From Symbiodinium natans (taxonomy: Eukaryota; Sar; Dinophyceae; Suessiales; Symbiodiniaceae): a stretch of 64,000 bases of DNA. Both the position numbers and the translations under genes were made by a program. The notes beneath the pieces were generated by a model. That model was not told where the DNA came from. It worked only from the letters and a program-made list of their open reading frames with translations, and searched no databases. This document shows positions 53,721 through 64,000 of the stretch, in pieces. The stretch's first letter is position 1; every line of letters starts with the position of its first letter. The stretch lies in the NCBI GenBank assembly GCA_905221605.1, contig CAJNDS010000580.1, positions 310,276 through 374,275 of the forward strand. Direction: 5' to 3'.

Positions 53721-55265
53721 TTAAGACGAAGCATCAACATGATCATTGCCGTATTGCTTGGAACGTCGTTCTTGCTCTATGGCCAAGAATAAATGCAGAC
53801 GCAGGGCAAAGCTCAATGCAATGCTTTGCCATTCCAGTGAGTTCCCGAACTCTGCTGGATGTGGCAAACCTTCAAGAACTCTGAGTCGGCAAGAATCGAG
53901 CTTGCAAAGTTCATGCAGAAAATGAAACAGGATAGTATTCTTGTCTTGTGCCAAGAATGCTATGATGTTTCGAGCCCTGTACATCACCTGCTCCCATTGG
54001 CGCTTGCCCACACGCAGTCTTTCCTGTGGATCAGGGAGCAAGTCGACAGCTGATGGCATGCGGTCAAACAACGCAGTGTTCTGCCTGAATATCTTGGCAA
54101 CCACGCCCACGTGCTTCAAGTCAGACCATTCGGTCCAGGCATTTGTTTTGTAATAGGCGGCTGCGTTCACGTACGGCAAGTTCTGACTGCTGCCACCAAC
54201 GAAGTCCATCAACTGACTTGGACAGTTAGGACACCTTCTCGCAGGTGAATGCTGCACGTGACCCTGGCATATCCAGGTCATGCATAAAGGACACACTGCC
54301 CAGCGGGGCCTGTTGAGATTGTATTCTCTTCGACACATTGCACATTGAATCTGTGCATGCAGCTGAACCATAGAGGGCAAAGGTTTAAAAGTTGCAGCTG
54401 CGTGAGTTGTCGGAGAGGATGCGGAAATCCACACAAACAGTTGGGCCAAGGGCGACACGCTGTCCTCGTGTCCATCCAACAGTCGAGCACGAGAAACTCC
54501 GACGTTGTCTATGGACAGTTCCAACATGCGCTGATGCCAGATCACACTAAATTTATGTGGACGATTCGGCTGAATTTCAGCACGTCGCCCAGCGTGTGGG
54601 ACTGGAGGCTGGCTGTTCATACTTGCGGAAACAGTACAGTTGTCCTGAAACACATTGTCAATGCGAAAGAAAGCGGCGGGTCTGATCACTCGCCATTGTC
54701 GGACGCCTATATACAAGCCCTTGATGTTCGCTGGCAGTGTGATTTCAAAGCTTGCGCAACCCATCAACGGCCCGTCTGACTGAAAGCTGAAGAAATTGCT
54801 GTTCGCTTGAAACTGAGGAACGTTTTCATAGTTCCACTCCAAAAGAAATCTTTCTGGAAAGTCGTGTAGCATAGCCAGTTGACGCAGATTGAAAGTTACC
54901 ATTCCTGCCGCAGTATATGCTCTTCTCATGGCACGCAGCTTCGCCGGATCGTCGAACTCTGGGACGTTCATGGAGATCGTTTTGTTGCGCCAGTACGTTA
55001 CACTTCTCACAGCCATGAACAAGTGCTTGCATGTCGCTGCAAGTGATCTCGAGTAGTCATAAGAGAAGAACATGCCTGGCAACATGCTGAGTATGTCGTC
55101 GTGGAAACTGCCTCCATGGTAATCTTCTTGTTGCTGAAACGAGCGCGATCTCCTCCATCGTGATGTCCTCAAGTTAGCCACTTGAAAAGCTTGTTGGCTT
55201 GTTTTTGACAAAGAATAACCGTTAGAACATGTACACTCAAAGCTGCCTTGTTTGTGTAGCATCAT
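53721..55265 (-). CDS. Copy 2: F-box-like / zinc-module protein
   Basis: 514 residues, intact, with very few differences from copy 1: in residues about 25-33 T to A and W to L, and one S to N in the region after the F-box. Ligand cysteines and histidines are unchanged. Its integrity beside a broken main gene suggests that the inversion and frameshifts are recent. Confidence 0.6.
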   Translation of the reverse strand: MMLHKQGSFECTCSNGYSLSKTSQQAFQVANLRTSRWRRSRSFQQQEDYHGGSFHDDILSMLPGMFFSYDYSRSLAATCKHLFMAVRSVTYWRNKTISMNVPEFDDPAKLRAMRRAYTAAGMVTFNLRQLAMLHDFPERFLLEWNYENVPQFQANSNFFSFQSDGPLMGCASFEITLPANIKGLYIGVRQWRVIRPAAFFRIDNVFQDNCTVSASMNSQPPVPHAGRRAEIQPNRPHKFSVIWHQRMLELSIDNVGVSRARLLDGHEDSVSPLAQLFVWISASSPTTHAAATFKPLPSMVQLHAQIQCAMCRREYNLNRPRWAVCPLCMTWICQGHVQHSPARRCPNCPSQLMDFVGGSSQNLPYVNAAAYYKTNAWTEWSDLKHVGVVAKIFRQNTALFDRMPSAVDLLPDPQERLRVGKRQWEQVMYRARNIIAFLAQDKNTILFHFLHELCKLDSCRLRVLEGLPHPAEFGNSLEWQSIALSFALRLHLFLAIEQERRSKQYGNDHVDASS

Positions 55266-55535
55266 TGACACTGGTCGTACACGCAAGCGACGCTGACACG
55301 CTGTTGCGCCGTGACCACCTGCATGTGCATGCAACCATATGTCTCACAGCAACTTGTATTTAAAACAACACTGTAGCGAACAACGACTTCAGTTTGATGT
55401 CGCGACGGATTCTACCTGCGTGAAGCTATGGAGGCACGCCTGCGTACGTTGAGCTTCTCAGTTTCCGGCGAAGAAGACGCAGCAGTCTCGTCGTCAAAGC
55501 ACCTCGCAGCGGACACAGCATCGAGCACGGTATGT

Positions 55536-57500
55536 TTAGCTTGCCTCTGAAGAGTCACACTGCCTTTGCCTGGTGGAGTAGATGTACTCCTTCAGCATGT
55601 TCCGGGCATCGTCCACATTGTCCGACCAGAAAATCCATTTGAGCTCGGGGTAGTACAAAAAAACACCCGGAACCTGCCCGCGAAATCCCATCGTTTCCAG
55701 AAGTGGATGCTGCGAGAGAAGTTCGCGCTCAGTAAGGCAATTGGACTGCGCACGACTGTGGAACTCAAATTCCACACTCGCGCTATCCGCTCGTCTACGC
55801 ACGACTGAATGCAAACCGTTTCGCGCCACGCTCATCTCCAGGTGTGCTGCCGAATCCATTGGAGTGAACCGCTTCGGGATCTTATAGTTCGGAACATCCA
55901 TGACCTGACGTGACACACGTTACATGCAAGATTTTATGGGCGCGTTCAGCGCCGCATAAGTTGCACTTGGCGGCTTTGCCTTCTTCGGTGGCGAGAAACT
56001 TTTTGTCGATGTCGCAGATCTTGCATTGTCCTTCTTGCTGCAGCACGTGTCGAAGTAAATATACTGAATGACATGTTACAAATTGCGTTCGCAGCCTGCG
56101 TTGGTGACGTTGATTTACATCGAGAAGACTGTGCATGTTCCTGCAGATATCGAGCAGACGCCATTGAGCTTCGTCCAAGGTACACATCTTATGGACAAGA
56201 AGATAACTATACAGAGATCATGTTCCGACTGAGCATCAGAGACCTGATTGCTAGTCGCCGGTGTCGCAGACGAATCCTCAGAGAAATAGGCCTGCGATGC
56301 ACAGAATGTTGCTGCGAGTACATGCTTTCAGTACAAAAAAAAGCGCTGCGAGTTCTGGCCTCCATAAAGCCGGGAATCTCGAAAACATCACGCAGAGTGT
56401 GCGGTCGCCTCACGTTTCCTTGTATCTCGCCGCCAGAGGAAATCAGGTCCCGATGAAGCATTTCCTTCATCCACCGCCTGATTCCAGCTGGTTAGAGTGT
56501 GGACACGGCCTGTTGTCTAGGCGTCGACTGAGGGACATCGAGCAGGTGCCGCAAGAGCATCTCGCAGACAAGCGACTCAAGACCCGAACCAGGCATGTCC
56601 TTCGCGTGATTGTCGACAGTTTCCACAGCGGCGAGTTCCTTCCAGAGAAAGAGTTTAAGCGTTACAACGAAGACAATGGTAAGGACAGCCTCCAGGCGGA
56701 AAACTGCGTCAGCGCTGCTGGGATTGACGTAAATTTTGCCAGAGATGGGACAACTCTCGCAGAACGCCTGATCATCACACTGCGATTCTTGTGAGCAGGA
56801 CACAATCATTGAATTACTAGCCTCCAGCTCCTCGTCAAAGAAAGCAGGCTCCCACTCGTGTCGCCGCTTTCCGAAATTAATAGAAAGCTCATCGTCAAGC
56901 CAGCGAAGAGCTATGAAGTGCCCCTGCGTGCCGATAACGTACTCTCCAGGCTGAGTGATGATAGTCTTCTTCACGAGCACTAGTGCCTTCCTTGGATTGT
57001 GGTTGTTTGCAGTGTTTTACGATAACCGTTAGTTTTCAGTGGAGTTGCTGAAAAGGCTGCAGGATGGCGTTGCCATCAGCCATGGCCCACAGTGGACCGT
57101 CCCGACTGTACGTCGCTTTGATCCCATGGGCATGAAAGCAGTCCACCAAGCACACGTCCTCGAACTTCTCTTTGCCTGGGCTGTAAACGATATTTCTTAA
57201 AGTCAGTAGCTTGCAACGATAATGATATAGTCAAGACTCGTGTGACGCGTCGCACCACAGTATCTGATCGAGAATACGCATGATGCGCTTACGGCAAGAG
57301 TTGCGCATGGAGAATCAGTACACCTCGCCGCCGTCGTCGAGGAATGTTTAGTCGGACGTGGAATGAATTTCTTCCTGGTTGTCAGGTGATGTTTTTCTTG
57401 TGGAGTCGACGCATGTACGTCACGCAGTCCTCTCCGCGCAAAGCCTTTGTACCAAGCGTTGCGGGCCAGCGAAGTCCAGGATGGCATGTCCTGCTGCGAC
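55536..57500 (-). CDS. Copy 2: zinc-ribbon / cysteine-peptidase-like spliced gene region
   Basis: Same segments as copy 1: 55,536-55,901 (MDVPNYK...), 55,917-56,187 (CKIC...CNLC ribbon), 56,492-56,980 (GTQGHFIALRW), and about 57,036-57,180 (KFEDVCLVDCFHAHG). The segments are unchanged at protein level as far as I compared. Exon joins are not established. Confidence 0.42.
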
Positions 57501-57675
57501 TGCGAATCTTCGGCATCTACATGATGTTTTGTTTGTGACTACATAATGGCCTCTGATAAAACGACTTTCTTCGTGCTGCGCCAGCTTGTACAGATTGCCT
57601 TGGCCGGCTTGGCACCTAGCGAGCAGTTGTGGCAGATATTTTCATCGACTCGAGCGTCTTCTCGTCGCAGAACCC

Positions 57676-59300
57676 AATCTGAACTTCTGTGATTTTATTG
57701 GAATGTGTCAAGTATGCAGGATTCAAGCGTTAAATGTAAGTCTCGAAACATGTCCTTTGCTCCAGCAAACTGAAGATCTCCTCGTCGAGCTTGTCACCTA
57801 GCAAGCACTTGCGCCAATCATTGAATTCGACTTGCTGTGTTTTGTAAGTCCAGAATCCAATCTGAACTTCTGTGATTTTATTATAATGTGTCAAGTATGC
57901 AGGATTCAAGCGTTAAATGTAAGTCTCGAAACATGCCATTTGCTCCAGCAAACTGAAGATCTCCTCGTCGAGCTTGTCACCTAGCAAGCACTTGTGCCTA
58001 TCACTGAATGCAGAATCCAATCTGAACTTTTTTTTATAATGTGTCAATTATGCAGGATTCAAGCGTTAAATGTAAGTCTCGAAACAAGTCCTTTGCTCCG
58101 GCAGATTGATGATCTCCTCGTCGAGCTTGTCACCTAGCAAGCACTTCTGCTAATCATTTAACTCGACTTCAGTGTCTTCTAAGTTTAGAATCCAATGTGA
58201 GCTTCTATGATTTTATTAAGACGTGTCAAGTATGCAATATTAAACCGTTAAATGTAAGTCTCGAAACATGTCCTTTGCTTCGGCAATCTGAAGATCTTGT
58301 CGTCGACATCGGAATTCTTCACAGCCTCAGACCTTCAGGCAAGAACTAGTACAATGAGGCAAGGCAACGATTATCACAAATGTAACTAGTAAGCTGTATT
58401 CAACAGACTGGCGTCCATAACTTCCAGGTAGATGTGTTGTTGACTGTCTGCCTTGGACGAATGACATTGCACTAGGCTTTAACATGTGGAGCACGTGACG
58501 TAACGAGGTTCGCGCTCGATGTGGATTAGCTTTTCGATGCTGGGGCTGCTGATCTGATCGGACCTGACGCAGCTGCAGTGATACACTAACAAAGATGATA
58601 TCTTAAAGTCACACGTTCGCGATGAAATAACTATAGCAAAGTCACCTGAACAAGTGCCAGTGATAGATTGCCGCAATCCTCAGTTGTTTAAACAATGAAC
58701 AGGTTACGTAGATACAGCGCGCGATCTCGCAATCGAGTGGATGACTCGACGTTGATGAGCCGCTGCGTCTGTACCGGGCAGTCGTCACAGGCCCTGCTCA
58801 TGCATGGAATACTAAGTGCGCAGAAGTAAACACGTACTCACAGGCGAGTATACTAGGTCAACGACTCGTCAAACGAGCTGGCCGCAGAGTCAAGAATCTC
58901 GTGATTGGTCCTGGCACACACTAACTCACACGACATCAACGACTATTGTATAGCCGGGCAGTCGTCACAGACACTGCTCTTGCATGGAATAGTAAGTGCG
59001 CAGAAGTAAACACGTGTCACAAGCAAAGGCACAGCGAGTGTACTGGGTCAACGACTCGCTAAACGAGCTGGCCGCAGAGTCAAGAATCTCGTGATTGGTC
59101 CTGGCACGCAATAACTCACACGACATTAACTACTATTGTATAGCGTAGTAACTTGTACGGCAGACGTACTCTCAAACAAATCTATAAGGAGCATGCTGAG
59201 TCCACAACTTGGCAGACGAGTTCGCCGTAGGATGAGGAATCTTGTGCTTAGTCCTGCGACGTACTAATTCGCACGACGCCAAAGACTATTATATAGCGCA
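57676..59300. repeat. Copy 2: the two tandem arrays of the right non-coding region
   Basis: The 160-183 bp array (57,676-58,310) and the 180-bp array (58,775-59,300) match copy 1 unit for unit, so neither has expanded since the copies separated. Confidence 0.8.
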
Positions 59301-60096
59301 GTGTCTTTGTACGAATGCTCCTCTTCAGGCGACCTGCTGGATCGATGTACCCTGACACAAGAACTCAAATAAAGCAGGAACGAATAACTAATCAAGTTCC
59401 ACAGTAAGCATGAAGCATTTGCTTTGCTTCTTCGTCGTCTGCTTTTTTTGTTCCGACCTTAGGAATTCTAAAGATTTGTGATAAGCATGCGGAGCTTCTG
59501 ATTACCAGGCACGATGAGTGGCTGGTCGTCAACGACTTTCGTAAGCACGAACCTGAGACAGCGGTTTGAAGTCAAAAATGTCTGGCATAATGCGCAAATT
59601 ATCAGAGTGATCATACGACTCTGCGACTCTAAGTGCACGTATGTAAGGGCTGCACTCCTTTAAAAACTGCTTGGGCGTGATCACGGCGTCGGACTTCCTC
59701 GATAGCTTTTTTTTGAACGCAATATCTAAGTGCTATGCCCGAGCGTTAAGAACGTCGAAGTGGCAAGGCCTATAGCACGCAGACTAGCTGAGCACTGAAC
59801 ACGTCGCTTCGCCAGCGAGGTACACGCACCATGCATCCTTGATGTCTTGAACATATATATATATATGTGGAAGACGCAAGTATATTGCCATTAAAATCTA
59901 AGCAACCGTTGCGGGATGAAGTCTGGCCCAAGGACTCAGTCTTCAACCTCAATGCATAAAAGATTTATATTGATTGAATAGAGTACACAATTAATAGTCG
60001 TCGTAACCCTTCGTCACCGTCATCCTCACAAAGCCATGGCATAGAAGACCAGCGCATGCTTGCCGACCTTGGTCTCAAGCTAATTGTGTACTACGA

Positions 60097-61145
60097 AAAG
60101 TGTTTACTCAATACTGACTATGTTTGCAATGCGTCCGCGAGGCAGGTGTTGTACGGAAAGTGCCGCCTCAGCTTTTTTATTTCGGCTTGAGGTGATAACG
60201 TCACGCATTCAATAAGCATCGTATGCATGCAGGGAACAGATCCTCGCGCGATGGCCGCCGCCTCGTGTTAACAATATGCACAACATAGCGCGTGCGTGTG
60301 CGTGCCGAAAATGCGAACAAGTAGCTGAATGGAAGGTTGTTCTTTGGCACAAGCTGCTCGAGCTTTTAATGTTGCGGTCACGCAGCGATTCAAGTCATGC
60401 TCTGATATAGCTTTTCAGGAAGACATCTGACTCGGTAAATGTTATATCATATATGTGAGCATGCCACATGAAGGCTATGCAAGTGGCAGATACATAAGAA
60501 AACAAGACGCAGCGGACAAAATAGCATGAATTTTACGTATGTCTTCAAATAAATCGAACGACGTGGGCTCTTTGAATTTTCTGGAGGCTTTCTGAAAAGC
60601 GTCAGAGGACCTATTAGACTATAACACTTACATATGAATTTGAAACATTAAAGTGAATATTGAATAAAACATGCGCTTAAAAATACACATTAAAAGTACA
60701 CATGTATTGAATATCTCTCCAGATAGAGGCAAATGATCATATTGCTTTCGAATGAATATACGGTTCTGCGACGCAGGTACAATAGCTTTAACAAAGGTTG
60801 TGCTTTTATTGCAATGCTGTATTTTCATGCAAGGCTTCGTCTAAGCAAGTACATGTGTTGTTTTCGCAAGAATAATTGTTACTGCGTTTAAATCTGTTGC
60901 ATACTGAGTGTGTTTTGTGCTTGTTGTTAACTTTGCATTCGTGGTGCTTCCTAAACATAAACTGTTAAATTTATCTCACCAGAGCCACAATGAAGATGAA
61001 GCACTTCGTTCGTTGTCCTCGCACATCACGCAATGCAGTTGCCGATTCACTCACAAGCGTGGCTTCAGCAAATCCGCCAAAAACCTCAATGTGCTTCTAA
61101 TTCTTACGCGAGTTGTGTACAACTACTTTCATGTTTTTTTTTGCG
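60097..61145. other. Unique flank of copy 2, no gene recognised
   Basis: About 1 kb, AT-rich, with only short open frames (the longest plus frame, 60,908-61,189, is partly made from the following repeat unit). It may contain the unseen remainder of the element's right end. Confidence 0.45.
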
Positions 61146-62056
61146 TGAATCACATGTTGCAATTGGGGTTGCTCATAGCTGCAGTCTGAGTCACGCTCAC
61201 CTCTCCTTCTCGAACACGTAGCAGTTCTTGCCTGCTGAATCACACAGTAGGCGACGTGAGCTGTAGTTCATTGCGTGCTTTAATCTTCAGCTTGCGAGCG
61301 GCAGGAAGAGTGCAGACTCGCTTTTAGCTCATGGACAAGCTTCTAGGACTCGAGTCAGGCAGCCGACTGTCCTGAATCACATGCTGCAATTAGGGGTTGC
61401 TCATAGCTGCAGTCTGAGTCACGCTCACCTCTCCTTCTCGAACACGTAGCAGTTCTTGCCTGCTGAATCACACAGTAGGCGACGTGAGCTGTAGTTCACT
61501 GCGTGCTTTAATCTTCAGCTTGCGAGCGGCAGGAAGAGTGCAGACTCGCTTTTAGCTCATGAACAAGCTTCTAGGACTCGAGTCAGGCAGCCGACTGTCC
61601 TGAATCACATCCTGCAATTGGGGTTGCTCATAGCTGCAGTCTGAGTCACGCTCACCTCTCCTTCTCGAACACGTAGCAGTTCTTGCCTGTTAAATCACAC
61701 AGTAGGCGACGTGAGCTGTAGTTCACTGCGTGCTTTAATCTTCAGCTTGCGAGCGGCAGGAAGAGTGCAGACTCGCTTTTAGCTCATGAACAAGCTTCTA
61801 GGACTCGAGTCAGGCAGCCGACTGTCCTGAATCACATTCTGCAATTGGGGTTGCTCGTAGCTGCAGTCTGAGTCACGCTCACCTCTCCTTCTCGAACACG
61901 TAGCAGTTCTTGCCTGTTAAATCACACAGTAGGCGACGTGAGCTGTAGTTCACTGCGTGCTTTAATCTTCAGCTTGCGAGCGGCAGGAAGAGTGCAGACT
62001 CGCTTTTAGCTCATGGACAAGCTTCTGCGACTCGAGTCAAGCAGCCGACTGTCCTT
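61146..62056. repeat. Four tandem 228-bp units
   Basis: Units start at 61,146, 61,373, 61,601 and 61,828 (TGAATCACAT). They share GCTGCAGTCTGAGTCACGCT, CGAACACGTAGCAGTTCTTG and CAGGCAGCCGACTGTCCT. Units are highly alike, with single-base differences. The last unit runs into the stop region of the next gene. Confidence 0.9.
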
Positions 62057-62669
62057 TGGCTGGCACTTTGCGCTGCCGCCACTCGCAGGTAGGCTTGTGG
62101 GTAGCCGTTGCCCTTTCAAATCCACGAAGCAGCTGGTCACACGCGGCGCAATACTTGGGATGATTTCTGTCACTAAATCCTGGGTAAAAAATGCCCTCTG
62201 CATTTTGAACGCGTTTGCTGTTAGGTGCCTTAGGCACAGGTGCAGCACGGGGCTTTCTTAGGGGTGGTGGTTTAGGCACAATCGCCTTCGGCGGATGTGC
62301 GGGGGAGCTCTTAGCCTTTGCCTTCGCAGGTGGCGCTAAGGGCTCGCGGGGCGCGGGCGAGGTCGTGGCCTTTGCTTCAGGCGCAGGAACTGCAGCGTCA
62401 ATGGCTGCTTCGTCCGCTGAACAACTACTGCTAGACTCATCCGATGACGAGGCTCCAAAGTCGCTCAGCGAAGACAGCTCGGACTCGCTGGGGGCCTGGA
62501 AACCGGCATCAGTTACCTTAGCCCTTGCTGCAGCAGTCTTCCGCTTCGCCTTGTTGAATCGCCTAAGCCAGCGCTGCCATACCGTCCGCATCTCCGCTTT
62601 GATTGCCCTGGCATTTGCCTTAGCTTTCTTGTGTCGTTGGACGAGAACCTCGCGGCATGGCTTGGCCAT
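62037..62669 (-). CDS. Ala/Pro/Lys-rich basic protein with C-terminal CxxC...H...C module
   Basis: 210 residues from the first ATG (MAKPCREVLVQRHKKAKANA). The N-terminal third is basic and helical. The middle is an acidic Ser-rich stretch, then a long Ala/Pro/Lys linker. The C-terminus has YCAACDQLLRGFERATATHK followed by PTCEW, a compact C-x2-C...H-x3-C zinc site. The last codons (KGQSAA) derive from the 228-bp repeat unit, so the array and this gene share sequence. The open frame continues upstream without ATG. Function unknown; possibly nucleic-acid binding. Confidence 0.55.
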   Translation of the reverse strand: MAKPCREVLVQRHKKAKANARAIKAEMRTVWQRWLRRFNKAKRKTAAARAKVTDAGFQAPSESELSSLSDFGASSSDESSSSCSADEAAIDAAVPAPEAKATTSPAPREPLAPPAKAKAKSSPAHPPKAIVPKPPPLRKPRAAPVPKAPNSKRVQNAEGIFYPGFSDRNHPKYCAACDQLLRGFERATATHKPTCEWRQRKVPAKGQSAA

Positions 62670-62969
62670 TCTGGGCGCGGTCAAAGGTTCAAAGCTTCCC
62701 TACTGCTAAACAGCTTGAGTGTAGTTGTGTCGTGGTTCACGCAGAAGTCACATTCACCAGCTGTCGATGCGATACTGCAAGTTTATACTCAAGTGCAGGT
62801 GTATTTGAAAGCATCTGCCTCCGCCAAGTCGAAGCGCATGTTGTTCGCATAGTATAGCGTGGACCTTCTTGCTCTGAAAGCGGAATGATTTCGTATACCG
62901 GGTGGACTGAGTGTTTCCGACATTTAGTTTTCAAGAAATTTCTCTACAAGTAAACTTCAGAACTCCTTG

Positions 62970-63195
62970 GTGACTACCCTTTTCCATTTTGTGTGGTATT
63001 TGCATGACTTTTGCAGCGCGCCAAGAAGATCTCAAAATTTTAACCCACAAATGCAAATGTTGTTCCTACCCTCTGCCGTTTTGTGTGGTGTTTGCAGGAC
63101 TGTTGCAGGGCGCCAAAAGGATCTCGACAAATTTTGACCCACAAATGTTGTTCTTAACCTCTGCAGTTTTGTGTGGTATTTGCGTAAGAGAATAA
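62970..63195. repeat. Two and a half tandem units of about 90 bp
   Basis: GTTTTGTGTGGTATTTGC-type words recur near 62,985, 63,081 and 63,167, with GCGCCAA-AGATCTC and AACCCACAAATG blocks between them. No gene. Confidence 0.7.
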
Positions 63196-63249
63196 GCCTG
63201 CCAACAAACACATGGAACTCAAAAATCCAATCACATACGAAGAGCAGCT

Positions 63250-64000
63250 TGATTTGGCTAAATCTTGCCCGAAGGCTGCCCGGCAAAATTTGGCCAAATC
63301 GTACGCGATGAGAAATGCGCGGCTAAATTTCGCAGAGCAGCCTTCGGGCAAGATTTGACCAAATCAGGCCGCGCATTTCTCATCGGATACGACGAGCAGT
63401 CCGATTTGGCCAAATTTTGCCCAAAGGCTGCCCGGCAAAATTTGGCTAAATCGGGCTGCTCGTCGTACGCGATGAGAAATGCGCAGCTCGACTTGGCCAA
63501 ATTTTGCCTGGCAGCCTTCAAGCAAAATTTGGTCAAATCGAGCTGCGCATTTTTCCTCGCGTACGACGAGCAGCCCGATTTGGCTAAATTTTTCCCGAAG
63601 GCTGCCCGGCAACATTTGGCTAAATCGGGCTGCTCGTCGTACGCGATGAGAAATGCGTAGCTCGATTTGGCCAAATTTTGCCTGGCAGCCTTCAAGCAAA
63701 ATTTGGCCAAATCGAGCTGCGCATTTCTCCTCGCGTACGAGGAGCAGCTCGATTTGGCCAAATTTTGCCCGAAGGCTGCCCGGCAAAATTTGGCCAAATC
63801 GGGCTGCTCGTCGTACGCGATGAGAAATGCGTAGCTCGATTTGGCCAAATTTTGTCTGGCAGCCTTCAAGCAAAATTTGGCCAAATCGAGCTGCGCATTT
63901 CTCCTCGCGTACGAGGAGCAGCTCGATTTGGCCAAATTTTGCCCGAAGGCTGCCCGGCAAAATTTGGCCAAATCGGGCTGCTCGTCGTACGCGATGAGAA
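63250..64000. repeat. 87-bp satellite of alternating inverted units
   Basis: GATTTGGCCAAATTTTGCC-type starts recur at 63,403, 63,490, 63,577, 63,664, 63,751, 63,838 and 63,925, exactly 87 bp apart. Two unit types alternate and are near reverse complements of each other, so the array is a chain of palindromes. As 87 is a multiple of three, long open frames exist on both strands, but they are by-products. Runs off the window edge. Confidence 0.92.

Larger units (their letters stand above)
45113..60096 (-). mobile_element. Large DNA transposon, copy 2 (inverted segment, frameshifts)
   Basis: Direct-orientation near-identical copy of 23,898-38,900, offset by about 21.2 kb. Differences seen: scattered substitutions, a longer CAATAAATAAA run, a 1.27 kb internal inversion at 47,255-48,522, a 13-nt deletion near 50,256, a -3/+4 change near 50,576-50,588, and a 4-nt deletion near 48,419. 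Beyond 60,096 there is no copy 1 sequence to compare because of the gap, so the true right end may lie further right. Confidence 0.85.

Noticed and set aside
23898-60096. Element as a retrotransposon (LTR or LINE)
   Set aside because: No reverse transcriptase (no Y/F-x-D-D), no gag-like CCHC run, no long terminal repeats, and a DDE transposase plus a DNA-replication-type ATPase instead.
63258-63971. Open frame of 237 codons with DLAKFC/NLAKSS repeats
   Set aside because: Produced by the 87-bp satellite, whose period is a multiple of three; the opposite strand is equally open. No start context or non-repeat part.
1-64000. tRNA, rRNA, CRISPR or bacterial operon features
   Set aside because: No cloverleaf-like GGTTCRANNCC context with a matching acceptor stem, no conserved rRNA blocks and no short spaced repeats with unique spacers were seen.

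Overview
Organism. The window reads as nuclear DNA of an intron-rich alveolate, most likely a dinoflagellate. Supporting signs are: TTTAGGG/CCCTAAA heptamers (the plant-type telomere repeat, also used by dinoflagellates) scattered through the first 24 kb and again at 39.1-41.5 kb; very short exon-like islands of about 40-140 nt; splice acceptors mostly of the form AG|G with some apparent non-GT donors; no polycistronic or bacterial gene layout; and a large transposon-like element. A chromerid or another alga is possible. No rRNA, tRNA or CRISPR was seen. A 100-N assembly gap lies at 38,901-39,000.

Layout. (1) 1-23.9 kb is a mosaic of telomere-type arrays in both orientations separated by 50-150 bp complex islands. 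Many islands look like micro-exons with AG|G acceptors and GT donors, so much of this 'subtelomeric' DNA may really be introns of two or more intron-rich genes on both strands. A decayed IS1595/ISXO2-like transposase lies near 13.1-13.6 kb. (2) 23.9-38.9 kb is copy 1 of a ~15 kb mobile element. (3) 39.0-41.5 kb returns to telomere-array mosaic with exon-like islands. (4) 41.5-45.1 kb is tandem-repeat and AT-rich DNA without a recognised gene. (5) 45.1-60.1 kb is copy 2 of the element, in the same orientation and nearly identical except for a 1.27 kb internal inversion and several frameshifts. (6) 60.1-64 kb holds a 228-bp tandem array, a small basic Ala/Pro/Lys-rich CxxC protein gene, and an 87-bp alternating-palindrome satellite running off the window edge.

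The element. All confident element genes are on the minus strand. The main gene appears to encode one ~2,300-residue protein made of a RecB/Cas4-type PD-(D/E)XK nuclease, an SF3-like ATPase with a degenerate Walker A, a polymerase domain resembling the superfamily-A/TV-Pol group, a Cys/His peptidase-like domain, a C2H2 finger and a DDE transposase. The last part is joined through a short intron with an apparently non-canonical GA donor. Downstream in transcription order (lower coordinates) there is only non-coding DNA; upstream lie an F-box/beta-sandwich/zinc-finger protein and a probably spliced gene with a zinc ribbon and a second cysteine-peptidase-like piece. Together these could cut, copy, mature and integrate DNA, which suggests a self-synthesising transposon. 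Copy 1 is open throughout; copy 2 is broken. Domain calls come from motif recognition by eye, without any database search.
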